From the NCBI GenBank assembly GCA_938002835.1, contig CALKZS010000190.1, forward strand, positions 1 through 32,607: a stretch of 32,607 bases of DNA. The letters are read 5' to 3'. This DNA is from an uncultured Dokdonia sp. Its GTDB lineage: Bacteria; Bacteroidota; Bacteroidia; Flavobacteriales; Flavobacteriaceae. This document shows, piece after piece, positions 25,663-32,607 of the stretch. Made by a program: the position numbers and the translations under genes. The notes under the pieces are model-generated. The model worked only from the letters and a program-made list of their open reading frames with translations, did no database searches and was not told where the DNA came from. The first letter of the stretch is position 1, and the number at the start of each line of letters is the position of its first letter.

Positions 25663-25691
25663 TTAGGGAACTCACTATTTGAGTTAGGGAA
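25663..25691. promoter_or_regulatory. Candidate operator: direct repeat TTAGGGAA x2 at 21-bp spacing around a dyad
   Basis: TTAGGGAA occurs at 25663-25670 and 25684-25691, exactly 21 bp apart, two helical turns. Between and overlapping them is the dyad AACTCA-ctatt-TGAGTT (25669-25685). It lies 62-90 bases upstream of the barrel gene start. Direct repeats in phase at this spacing are typical of tandem binding by response regulators such as LytTR proteins. Which regulator binds is unknown. Confidence 0.45.
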
Positions 25692-25726
25692 AAGTATATG
25701 TAGAAATTTAAGAGCTATATACATAC

Positions 25727-25740
25727 GCTTTCGCGAAAGC
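25727..25740. repeat. Palindrome GCTTTCGCGAAAGC, copy 9 (intergenic)
   Basis: Perfect core between the ABC ATPase gene and the barrel gene, 36 bp beyond the direct-repeat operator candidate. Confidence 0.95.
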
Positions 25741-25763
25741 GAGATAAGAATACAATCAATATA

Positions 25764-26714
25764 TTAATATTGCAATATCACGTTTATATTATAATCTGCA
25801 TTAACTTTTAAAGGTGTGTTATGAAAAAAAAGTATTACTTTATTATTTGCTTTTGCTGTGATTAGATAGGTAGACCCTATAAAATAAGAGTTTTCTATGG
25901 TAACTTTTTTGCCTTGAGATGCTATGATGATTTGATGTGGATATAGTAATATTGTTTCGTTTGTTTTTGCATCTTTAAAAAACCATTGTTTGGGTAACTC
26001 GTTTATATCACCAAAAAGAGACCCTACATAATAGGAGGTTGGATTTTTATAAAGATTATTTGTGAGATCTTGCGCAATGATTTTTCCATCTTTCATCACT
26101 ATAGTTTTGTCCATATATGAGAGTACGTCTGTACTGTCGTGTGTAGCAACAAGGCAGGTGATGTTTTTTTCTTTTAGATAAGCAAATAATTGACGTCTTA
26201 ATTTATTTTTTCTAAAATTATCTATGTGAGAAAATGGTTCGTCAAGTAGAAGAAGTTCGGGTTCTTTGGCAAGTGTTTGTGCAAGGGCAACACGTTGTTT
26301 TTGTCCACCAGAGAGTGTTTTTACTTTTGCATTTTCATATGCTGTCATATTTACTACTTGCATTAGTTCATCTGTACGAGCTTTGCTAGTTTCGGGTTCT
26401 AGTCTGCTTAAATATTTATTAATATTTTCTGCTACAGAAGTAAATGGCATAAGGTCAAAATCTTGAGAAAGATATTTAATATATGGCATTCCTGGTATAA
26501 GATTGTCTTCTGGTCCCGTAACCTTACGATCTTTCCAAAAAATAGAGCCATTATCTATGTCCATTAAGCCATAAATAACTTTAAGCAAGGTAGTTTTACC
26601 ACAACCACTTTCTCCTATAATAGCGACGTGATCTCCTTTAAGGATGGAGAGATTAATGAGGCCTACAGTAAAGCGATCTGAAACTTGATAAGAGACATTT
26701 TTTAAGTGAAGCAT
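25764..26714 (-). CDS. ABC transporter ATP-binding protein with C-terminal TOBE-like domain
   Basis: The 316-residue protein starts MLHLKNVSYQ at ATG 26714. The frame extends to 26735, but a good -7 promoter element at 26721-26729 lies inside that extension. It has Walker A GESGCGKT (34-41), a Q-loop in YLSQDFDLMPF, signature LSGGQKQR (134-141), Walker B LLLLDEP (154-160) and switch His192 (ATHD). Residues 235-316 form a beta-rich domain like the TOBE domain of PotA/FbpC/CysA importers. No permease or binding protein gene is adjacent, so the transported substrate and membrane partner are unknown. It is divergent from manA. Confidence 0.85.
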   Translation of the reverse strand: MLHLKNVSYQVSDRFTVGLINLSILKGDHVAIIGESGCGKTTLLKVIYGLMDIDNGSIFWKDRKVTGPEDNLIPGMPYIKYLSQDFDLMPFTSVAENINKYLSRLEPETSKARTDELMQVVNMTAYENAKVKTLSGGQKQRVALAQTLAKEPELLLLDEPFSHIDNFRKNKLRRQLFAYLKEKNITCLVATHDSTDVLSYMDKTIVMKDGKIIAQDLTNNLYKNPTSYYVGSLFGDINELPKQWFFKDAKTNETILLYPHQIIIASQGKKVTIENSYFIGSTYLITAKANNKVILFFHNTPLKVNADYNINVILQY

Positions 26715-26720
26715 AGCGAT

Positions 26721-26754
26721 GCAAAAATAGGTCACACGATCTATAAACTCACAA
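26721..26754 (-). promoter_or_regulatory. Promoter of the ABC ATPase gene (TTG -33, TATTTTTGC -7)
   Basis: On the minus strand TTG (26752-26754) is followed after 22 bases by TATTTTTGC (26721-26729), matching the Bacteroidota consensus TTG-N19-23-TAnnTTTG. The ATG at 26714 follows within 7 bases, implying a very short leader and supporting that start over 26735. Confidence 0.55.
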
Positions 26755-26796
26755 TGTGCATAGGTTTTTGTGATGATGTATATTTGTTACTTATTT

Positions 26797-27771
26797 ATGA
26801 CGTCATTATATCCTCTTATTTTTAAACCTTTATTAGTATACCGTATTTGGGGAGGTACAAAATTGCGCACGGTTTTGTCTAAGGAGTTTGAAGGAGATCA
26901 CATAGGTGAGTCTTGGGAAATCTCAAATATAAAGGATAAGGAGACAGTAGTCGCGCAAGGAGCTTTACAAGGAAAGACTCTTACAGAACTTATTGATGTA
27001 TACGGAGTTTCACTTTTGGGAAGTGATGCTGTAACACGTTTTGGAAATGAGTTTCCATTGCTTATAAAATATATAGATGCAAAAACACCATTATCTATCC
27101 AAGTACATCCAGATAATGAAGTAGCTCAAAAACGTCATAACTCTCGAGGTAAAAATGAGATGTGGTATATAATGCAAGCAAATGAAGGTGCAGAAATTAT
27201 CATAGGTTTTAAAGAAGACACAGATACAACTACTTTTAATAGTCATTTGTTACAAGCAACAGTAGAAGACTTACTACACACAGAAAAAGTGAGTTCTGGT
27301 GATGTATTTTATATACCTGCGGGTCGTGTGCACGCGATAGGAGCGGGAGTACTGCTTGCAGAAATACAACAAACATCTGATGTTACATATCGCATTTATG
27401 ATTATGACCGTATTGATGCAAAAACAGGTAAAAAGAGACAACTTCATAATGACCTAGCGGCAAATGTTATAGATTATACCGCAAAAGATACTTACAAAAC
27501 TCAATATGAACTACTACACAATAAACGTACAGAAGTAATAGACACGCCTCATTTTAGAACCAATATACTTTCTATAGATGGTATTTTAACCCTAGATTAT
27601 AAGACTACAAATTCTTTTGTGGTTTTAATGTGTGTAGAAGGTAAAGTAGAAATTATCTATAAAGATCAAACATATACTGTATCAAGAGGAAGTTCGATAT
27701 TATTACCTGCAGAAATCCCTTCTATCATTATAGAAGGTGATACTTCTAGATTACTTGAGGTTACTATTTAG
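26797..27771 (+). CDS. manA: Mannose-6-phosphate isomerase, class I
   Basis: ManA interconverts fructose 6-phosphate and mannose 6-phosphate, opening the route to GDP-mannose. With the start at ATG 26797 (MTSLYPLIFKP) the 324-residue protein shows IWGGTKLR, the zinc ligands Gln102 and His104 in SIQVHPDNEVA, Glu121 in KNEMWYIM, and His179 in IPAGRVHAIGAG. A C-terminal cupin strand set completes it. Length and motifs match the Bacillus-type short ManA. The frame is open from 26770, but that extension is hydrophobic, unlike the family. The product could feed the mannosyltransferase-like proteins at 4118-8519 and 13909-16094. That link is metabolic inference. Confidence 0.93.
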   Translation: MTSLYPLIFKPLLVYRIWGGTKLRTVLSKEFEGDHIGESWEISNIKDKETVVAQGALQGKTLTELIDVYGVSLLGSDAVTRFGNEFPLLIKYIDAKTPLSIQVHPDNEVAQKRHNSRGKNEMWYIMQANEGAEIIIGFKEDTDTTTFNSHLLQATVEDLLHTEKVSSGDVFYIPAGRVHAIGAGVLLAEIQQTSDVTYRIYDYDRIDAKTGKKRQLHNDLAANVIDYTAKDTYKTQYELLHNKRTEVIDTPHFRTNILSIDGILTLDYKTTNSFVVLMCVEGKVEIIYKDQTYTVSRGSSILLPAEIPSIIIEGDTSRLLEVTI

Positions 27772-27801
27772 ACATAGTTGCGTTTTATTTTGATCTCATT
27801 A

Positions 27802-27846
27802 CTCAATCAAATACAGTGTTAACTCATTATAGCTTTTTTGATTGAG
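27802..27846. terminator. Hairpin downstream of manA, possible weak terminator
   Basis: CTCAATCAAA (27802-27811) pairs exactly with TTTGATTGAG (27837-27846), a 10-bp stem with a 25-base loop. A run of six T lies at the start of the right arm rather than after it. It begins 30 bases after the manA stop, so it could end that transcript, but the long loop and misplaced T-run make this weak. Confidence 0.3.
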
Positions 27847-27913
27847 AATATTTGAAGAACTTTATAAAATATAAAGTTTTAAATACTGAAATATTAAAAT
27901 CAGAAGCACAAAT

Positions 27914-28083
27914 ATGAAAGCCGTTATCTTTATTTTAATAGTTTTTTACTGGCAAAACTTTTTCTCAAGACTAAATCACGTATTATGATAGGGTAAAATA
28001 AAGAAAATAAGCAATAAGGAAAACGGTATTGAAGAAGTAAAAGATTATTATGAAACAGGTCAATTAAATCCCAAGTTTTATTA
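27914..28083 (+). pseudogene. Decayed small MORN-repeat (YwqK-like) exported protein gene
   Basis: From ATG 27914 the frame reads MKAVIFILIVFYWQNFF (signal-peptide-like), then NHVL, then hits TGA TAG. In the same frame directly after those stops it continues GKIKKISNKENGIEEVKDYY, then ETGQLNPKFY, and ends at TAA 28081-28083. The second part is a recognisable MORN_2-type repeat (KDYYETGQL), similar to the intact protein at 16091-16576. The adjacent stops and short length point to a truncated remnant rather than a working gene. It shares no obvious partner. Confidence 0.5.
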
Positions 28084-28089
28084 ATCATT

Positions 28090-28815
28090 ATGAAAAGAAT
28101 AGCAATAACCGTATTTCTAATAACAGCAATCGTAAATCTGGCATTTAGTCAAAAAGATTCCCTACTGTATAAAAATAAAGAAGATTTGATGATTTATACT
28201 TTTAAAGTATTATATAAAGAAAAGGAAATTTATAACTCCGAAAGCGAAAGCACAGAATTTATAAAAAAAGAAAAAATAGATGGCTGTAAAGTTATTGCAG
28301 ATATTTACATAAATCCTTTATCCCTAATTGATCATTACTACAGTTATGAATATTTTTTTGGTTCTGAGTTTGCTTGTGGTAGATATAGGAATGATATAAA
28401 AGTTGAAACCATCAATTTACAAACTCTTGAAAAAGTAAGTTTATCTGACTTATTTACAGAAGAACCTATTGTAAATGCACTTAAGAATGATGACTGGGTT
28501 TTGAAAATTGTTAAAGAGTTATCACTAGAAAATAAATTAGATTCGGTTAATCCATTTAATGAAATACTACAACTTTTGAATGATTTAGAATATGGTGTTC
28601 AGTTTTATACATCTAGTTTCACAATAGTAGATAATACAATAAAAGACAGTAAAATAGGAGTGAGACTAGTTGGATCTCAACCATTATCTGTTTCATATCA
28701 TCTAAGACATTTACAATTAGGTCTTATGCTTGTTCCAAAACAAGATTTTAAAAAGGTATTACCTGCTAAAACCAAATTCGTTCTAGGTGAGTTTAAAAAT
28801 GGATTGATAAACTAA
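28090..28815 (+). CDS. Hypothetical exported protein
   Basis: The 241-residue protein has a clear signal peptide (MKRIAITVFLITAIVNLAFS, then QKDS). The mature part is mixed alpha/beta with many Tyr, Glu and Lys. There is a CKVIADIYINPLSLIDHYYS stretch and one further Cys (FACGRYR), a possible disulfide partner. No domain was recognised. It is followed by two further exported proteins on the same strand, and preceded by the decayed MORN gene. Gaps and a palindrome (28927) separate it from the next gene, so co-transcription is uncertain. Confidence 0.72.
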   Translation: MKRIAITVFLITAIVNLAFSQKDSLLYKNKEDLMIYTFKVLYKEKEIYNSESESTEFIKKEKIDGCKVIADIYINPLSLIDHYYSYEYFFGSEFACGRYRNDIKVETINLQTLEKVSLSDLFTEEPIVNALKNDDWVLKIVKELSLENKLDSVNPFNEILQLLNDLEYGVQFYTSSFTIVDNTIKDSKIGVRLVGSQPLSVSYHLRHLQLGLMLVPKQDFKKVLPAKTKFVLGEFKNGLIN

Positions 28816-28926
28816 TCTAGACTATATAGAAGCAAGAGTTGTCATAAATAAAATTAAATAGATTATTCAAAAATAGAAACTCGCGTGTATACTTTTATTG
28901 TAAGAGAAGACTTATAGAAGTAATCC

Positions 28927-28940
28927 GCTTTCGCGAAAGC
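28927..28940. repeat. Palindrome GCTTTCGCGAAAGC, copy 10 (intergenic)
   Basis: Perfect core 49 bp upstream of the first paralogue of the tandem exported pair. Confidence 0.95.
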
Positions 28941-28988
28941 AAAAAACAGCAAGTCTCACTTTTTTAATCGAAATATTTCAATAATAGA

Positions 28989-30068
28989 ATGAGAAATTTT
29001 TTAAAAGCATTAGTTTTTTTGCAACTATTATCGGTGAGCTTAGATAACCCATTAAACGCACAACAGTCTAGTATAGACACCACACGTGTAGATGTTAATA
29101 ATGACAAGATTATAGATACACTTATAGATGATTGGAGTAATGGCAGTGCATTTGGAGGAAGGCAGGTAACCATTATAGACGGTAAAAGTAAAGAGGAGTT
29201 TACACTCAATAATTTTCAGGGTCTTTGCAGTGCAATAAATACGATAAAGATTCCAGAAAACTTGTTATTAGAAGCTAATAAAACTTTTTTAGACACATTA
29301 AAAAATAGAGTTCTATATCATAAAAAGAGAGATAGTATTGATGCCTCTTTGAAGTGGATCATAAGTGCAAAAAATCATAAAAAGTATTTTGAAAATACAT
29401 ATTCAAACGATTTTGGAGAACATCCTTTTTTTGATATTATTTTAGAACCATCAACATCTTGGGAGTCTAGTAAACCATCATTACCAGAGTCATATTATAT
29501 AGAAGTAAAGGGCGATATACTTCAAAAATTTAGTTCGGGGTCTGAAATGGATTCTATTACAGATAAGTCCAAAGGTTTTTTAACGTATTTTACTCCATCG
29601 CTTTTAGGTACAAGATGGAACCCTTTAAAAACATTAGATAGCTTGAGGCCTGTGGCAAAAAATAAAGAGTATAAGATTTTTAAAACAGCTCATACGGTAT
29701 ATGTTCAAAAAAGAAATACTTACAGATGGTTATTTATTTCCGATTCAGGATTGACAGGAGCTCCAGATAGTTTTTCAAGGTGGGAATCTATAGGTAAAAT
29801 TGAACTAATAGATCATTATGTGATAATTCATCAAGACGTACCTCCAGGGTCATACAATATTATACTTATAAATATTGAAAATCAGCGTGTGGCTCGTTTA
29901 GATGGCAAGTATGAACCGCACTATAATAACTGGACAGATGAAGGAGGGATGGAAACCTTTGAAGTTATAGATGATCAATTGGTATTTAGTGAATATGGTG
30001 AGCCAGAATTACATAAAATTCCATTAAAAGAGTTGTTTGAAAATCTTGATAATCATAAGAGTGATTGA
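28989..30068 (+). CDS. Exported protein with EF-hand-like loop, paralogue 1 of a tandem pair
   Basis: The 359-residue protein has a signal peptide (about 1-24) and then DTTRVDVNNDKIIDTLID (30-47), whose D-x-N-x-D-x-x-x-D spacing resembles a calcium-binding EF-hand or dockerin-type loop as seen in FG-GAP/VCBS proteins. Later blocks shared with the next gene are LPESYYIEVKGD, KIFKTAHTVYVQKR, WLFISDSGLTGAPDS, DHYVIIHQDVPP and KIPLKELFENLDNHK. No known domain covers the rest. It is probably periplasmic or surface-exposed. Function is unknown. Confidence 0.75.
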   Translation: MRNFLKALVFLQLLSVSLDNPLNAQQSSIDTTRVDVNNDKIIDTLIDDWSNGSAFGGRQVTIIDGKSKEEFTLNNFQGLCSAINTIKIPENLLLEANKTFLDTLKNRVLYHKKRDSIDASLKWIISAKNHKKYFENTYSNDFGEHPFFDIILEPSTSWESSKPSLPESYYIEVKGDILQKFSSGSEMDSITDKSKGFLTYFTPSLLGTRWNPLKTLDSLRPVAKNKEYKIFKTAHTVYVQKRNTYRWLFISDSGLTGAPDSFSRWESIGKIELIDHYVIIHQDVPPGSYNIILINIENQRVARLDGKYEPHYNNWTDEGGMETFEVIDDQLVFSEYGEPELHKIPLKELFENLDNHKSD

Positions 30069-30138
30069 TTTATGTTTTTTGAGTGAACTAAAAAGTAAAA
30101 CTCTGCGTATATAATCTGAAAAATGTTTTTTAAAAAGA

Positions 30139-31164
30139 ATGATAAATAATACAAAAGCCTTTATTTTACTGCTGTTTTCTACAATAAGTATATTTAATAT
30201 ATTGAATGCACAATCTAGAATAGATACCACACGTGTAGACTTTAATAATGACAAGATCATAGACACACTTATAGATAATTATAGTAGTGGGAGTAATTTT
30301 GGCGGAAGCGATTTTACAATTATTGATGGTAAAACAAAAGAAGAATATACATTAAGCAATTATGGGTGTTATTGCAGCTTTACAAATCTAATAACAGTGC
30401 CAGATAGCTTATTGTTAGAAAAGAATGCGTCTTTTTTTGATGTTTTAAGAACGAAGGCTGTAACACAAAAAAGAGACACGATAGACGCCACACTAGAATG
30501 GCTTTTAAGCGCATCATTTAATAGCAAGTATTTAAAGGAACATTCTTATTTTAAAACTATTTTCAACCCAAAAACTAAGTGGGAATCTCATAAAGCATTC
30601 TTACCAGAGTCTTATCATATAGAAGTATCTGGAGACACACTTCAACAACTCACTTCCCAATATGAAAAAAAACCTGTTTCAGAAAGTTCTAAAGCATTTT
30701 TAGTATACTACACAAGTGCCCATTATGTAGAAACATTAGATAATGAGCCACCAGTTGCAAAGAATGAAACTTATGAGATCTATAAGACACCGCATACGGT
30801 ATATGCAAAAAAAGGTGACACTCATAAGTGGTTATTTATCTCAGAAACTGGAATAACTGGAGCTCCAGGCAAGTTGCGCTGGTACTCTATAAATCACGTG
30901 GAATTAGTAGGGGATTATGTATTGATACATCAAGATATCCCTCCTGCAAATGCATATGTTATACATATTGTAAATGTTGAAACCCAGAGAGTCGGGAGTT
31001 TAAAATTTGACACCTCTCAAAATAATGGAACCGATCAAGGAGGTATGATCACCTTTGAAATTGTAAATGATCACTTAGTTTTTACAGAGTATTCAAAACA
31101 AAAAATTAATAAAATACCATTGCAAGAACTATTTAATAGTCTAGATAATTATAAAGATGAATGA
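30139..31164 (+). CDS. Exported protein with EF-hand-like loop, paralogue 2 of a tandem pair
   Basis: The 341-residue protein has a signal peptide (about 1-24, ending NAQ) followed by DTTRVDFNNDKIIDTLID, nearly the same calcium-loop-like motif as in the preceding gene. The two proteins align over their full length: LPESYHIEVSGD, EIYKTPHTVYAKKG, KWLFISETGITGAPG, GDYVLIHQDIPP and KIPLQELFNSLDNYK. The gene starts 70 bp after its paralogue ends, so this is a tandem duplication that has since diverged. A 20-bp perfect palindrome follows the stop by 3 bases. No function can be assigned. Confidence 0.75.
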   Translation: MINNTKAFILLLFSTISIFNILNAQSRIDTTRVDFNNDKIIDTLIDNYSSGSNFGGSDFTIIDGKTKEEYTLSNYGCYCSFTNLITVPDSLLLEKNASFFDVLRTKAVTQKRDTIDATLEWLLSASFNSKYLKEHSYFKTIFNPKTKWESHKAFLPESYHIEVSGDTLQQLTSQYEKKPVSESSKAFLVYYTSAHYVETLDNEPPVAKNETYEIYKTPHTVYAKKGDTHKWLFISETGITGAPGKLRWYSINHVELVGDYVLIHQDIPPANAYVIHIVNVETQRVGSLKFDTSQNNGTDQGGMITFEIVNDHLVFTEYSKQKINKIPLQELFNSLDNYKDE

Positions 31165-31167
31165 TAT

Positions 31168-31187
31168 CACGCTTTCGCGAAAGCGTG
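31168..31187. repeat. Palindrome GCTTTCGCGAAAGC, copy 11 (intergenic, 20-bp extended)
   Basis: The core is at 31171-31184; CAC/GTG flanks extend it to a perfect 20-bp palindrome that starts 3 bases after the stop of the second paralogue. Confidence 0.95.
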
Positions 31188-31299
31188 GCATATTTTATAA
31201 AATTTACATACTACACCTCAATAGTTAAAGAATCCTAAATGTAAGTATTAGACTAATGATCACTACCTATTTTTGGTATTAAAAAAAAAATCAGCTTCC

Positions 31300-32529
31300 G
31301 TGTTACGATTCATCCTCTTTGTTAGTACTATTGTTTTACTAGATATATATGCATATCAAGCGTTTCGTTTTCTTGTTAAAGGTAAATGGGGCACTCTTCT
31401 TTATTTTGTGATCACCTTGTTTATCATAGGAGGTATTTTTTATCAGTTTGCCTCAGGTGGTCGTCGCAATATGAGTGCACTCACACAGTTTTTTATAGTA
31501 GCTTTTATTATAATGTTAGTGGGCAAGCTTGTGATTATTGCGACAATGTTTGGAGAAGATATATTTAGGTTTTTTAGCATCATTTACAATAAAGCAACAG
31601 GTGTGTCTAGTGATAAGATGGTGCCATCACGTAGAAAATTTGTATCTCAACTCGCACTTGGTCTTGCCGCAATTCCTTTTGCATCAATACTGTATGGTGT
31701 TTTTAAAGGGCGATATAATTTTAAAGTTCTTAAGTATGAACTTACCTACGATGACCTACCCAATGCATTTGATGGTTATAAGATCACTCAAATAAGTGAT
31801 ATACACAGCGGGAGTTTTGACAATAAAGAAAAAGTAAATTATGCGATAGATCTCATTAATGAGCAAGCCAGTGATGTAATTTTATTTACAGGCGATATGG
31901 TCAATAATGCAGCGAGTGAGATGGAAGAGTGGAGAGACTCTTTTGCAAGACTTACAGCTGTAGATGGTAAGTTTTCTGTACTAGGGAATCACGATTATGG
32001 AGATTATGTAGCGTGGCCTAATGAAGCAGCAAAAATTGCAAACCTTGAAAGATTGAAACAGATTCAGAAAGAAATGGAATTTAGACTCTTACTTAATGAA
32101 CATCAATACATAGAAAAAGAGGGAGAACGCATTGCCATTGTAGGAGTAGAAAACTGGGGTGCTGGTGGTTTTAAAAAAGCAGGAGATCTTAATAAGGCAG
32201 TTTCTGGAGTAGACTCAACAGATTTTAAAGTATTATTGAGTCACGATCCATCTCATTGGGAATTTGAGGTAAAAGATCATCCCGAGCATTTTCATCTCAC
32301 ATTAAGTGGCCACACTCACGGAATGCAGTTTGGGATTGAGATACCAGGCTGGTTTAAATGGAGCCCAGTAAAATGGAGGTATAAATACTGGGCAGGTATT
32401 TATGAAGAGGCAAAACAATATATAAATGTAAACCGTGGTTTTGGGTATTTAGCGTTTCCAGGTCGTGTAGGAATCTGGCCAGAAATTACAGTTATAACTT
32501 TGAAAAAAGGTAACAAAACACATAGTTAA
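31300..32529 (+). CDS. Membrane-anchored metallophosphoesterase (YkuE-like)
   Basis: The N-terminal third carries about four hydrophobic helices. SRRKFVSQLALGLAAIPF follows, which resembles a twin-arginine signal but is internal. The catalytic domain has all calcineurin-type motifs: ISDIHSG, FTGDMVNN, LGNHDYGD, LLSHDPSHWE and LSGHTHGMQ. It therefore binds two metal ions and should cleave a phosphomonoester or diester outside the cytoplasm. Relatives act on UDP-sugars, phospholipids or cyclic nucleotides; the substrate is open. There is no ATG start. GTG 31300 gives VLRFILFVS (Met when initiating), whereas TTG 31273 adds nine residues including a poly-Lys run from ten A residues. The stop codon abuts a second MITE copy. 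Confidence 0.85.
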   Translation: MLRFILFVSTIVLLDIYAYQAFRFLVKGKWGTLLYFVITLFIIGGIFYQFASGGRRNMSALTQFFIVAFIIMLVGKLVIIATMFGEDIFRFFSIIYNKATGVSSDKMVPSRRKFVSQLALGLAAIPFASILYGVFKGRYNFKVLKYELTYDDLPNAFDGYKITQISDIHSGSFDNKEKVNYAIDLINEQASDVILFTGDMVNNAASEMEEWRDSFARLTAVDGKFSVLGNHDYGDYVAWPNEAAKIANLERLKQIQKEMEFRLLLNEHQYIEKEGERIAIVGVENWGAGGFKKAGDLNKAVSGVDSTDFKVLLSHDPSHWEFEVKDHPEHFHLTLSGHTHGMQFGIEIPGWFKWSPVKWRYKYWAGIYEEAKQYINVNRGFGYLAFPGRVGIWPEITVITLKKGNKTHS

Positions 32530-32607
32530 CTGATGTTACGCACTAAATCATCAAAAATTTAACCTTGTTGTTAATAAGTGTTTAAACTGCTGATTACTAT
32601 AAATTTA
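32530..32607. mobile_element. Start of a second MITE copy (inverted), running off the right edge
   Basis: These 78 bases equal the reverse complement of 18447-18524 with two mismatches, starting with the terminal repeat CTGATGTTACGCA. The left flank is TAGTTAA, similar to the TTACTAA target of copy one, and again ends in the stop codon of the preceding gene. If it is the same element it should end near 32766. It could instead be one end of a full insertion sequence. Confidence 0.8.

Noticed and set aside
28964-29209. Minus-strand frames at 28964-29209 and 30024-30266 that resemble each other
   Set aside because: Their similarity is a by-product of the tandem duplication of the plus-strand genes; both are antisense shadows.
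945-31187. The regularly placed palindromes as a CRISPR array or as ordinary terminators
   Set aside because: Spacing is about 3 kb with genes between, so not CRISPR. Nearly half lie inside coding sequence and most lack a following T-run, so termination cannot be their general role.

Overview
This window is AT-rich, gene-dense DNA from a member of the Bacteroidota, most likely a marine flavobacterium (family Flavobacteriaceae). The evidence is a SusC-type TonB-dependent barrel, a LytTR regulator with the flavobacterial membrane domain, a Bacteroidota-style ExbD, promoters with a TAnnTTTG -7 element, and many short gene overlaps. A 14-bp palindrome, GCTTTCGCGAAAGC, occurs 11 times as perfect copies. 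I associate it, from memory only, with Dokdonia-like flavobacteria.

Layout. Positions 1-790: the start of a LytTR regulator gene running off the left edge, then a decayed IS3-family transposase remnant. 794-3873: dxs (isoprenoid precursor synthesis), tadA (tRNA wobble deaminase) and a DUF4130/TIGR03915-type DNA-metabolism protein. 4118-8519: an envelope-glycan block with a GT-C mannosyltransferase-like protein facing an overlapping three-gene operon (GT2 polyprenyl-phosphate sugar synthase, double LAB_N membrane protein, ArnT-like GT39). 8526-13907: an RsuA/RluB-like pseudouridine synthase whose catalytic Asp is Gly, a lone ExbD, a lipoprotein, a nitrilase-family hydrolase, a PepSY-type membrane protein, and the TIGR03916-type radical SAM/HhH protein that normally partners the DUF4130 protein. 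13909-16576: a second overlapping glycosyltransferase operon (MORN-repeat exported protein, DPM1-like GT2, processive cellulose-synthase-like GT2). 16644-18287: an FAD amine oxidase-like protein and a GreA/GreB-like factor.

18540-25601 is the most unusual part. A SusC-like outer-membrane barrel gene that has no plug domain is followed 6 bp later by a 1545-residue alpha-2-macroglobulin. That protein carries a complete SusC-type TonB box and plug in the middle of its chain, plus an intact GCFEQ thioester motif. This looks like a TonB receptor split between two proteins, with the plug moved into a thioester protease trap. A 21-bp-spaced direct repeat lies upstream of the operon.

25764-32529: an orphan ABC ATPase, manA (which could feed the mannosyltransferases), a decayed MORN-type gene, an exported protein of unknown function, a tandem pair of paralogous exported proteins, and a membrane-anchored metallophosphoesterase.

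Mobile and repeat content: a 237-bp MITE (18288-18524) with 13-bp terminal inverted repeats and a perfect 7-bp target duplication lies between two convergent genes. A second copy in inverted orientation starts at 32530 and runs off the right edge. Both copies start on the base after a TAA stop codon. The 11 palindromes are spread unusually evenly (mean spacing about 3.0 kb), lie both between and inside genes, and are read in all three frames. No tRNA, rRNA or CRISPR array was seen.
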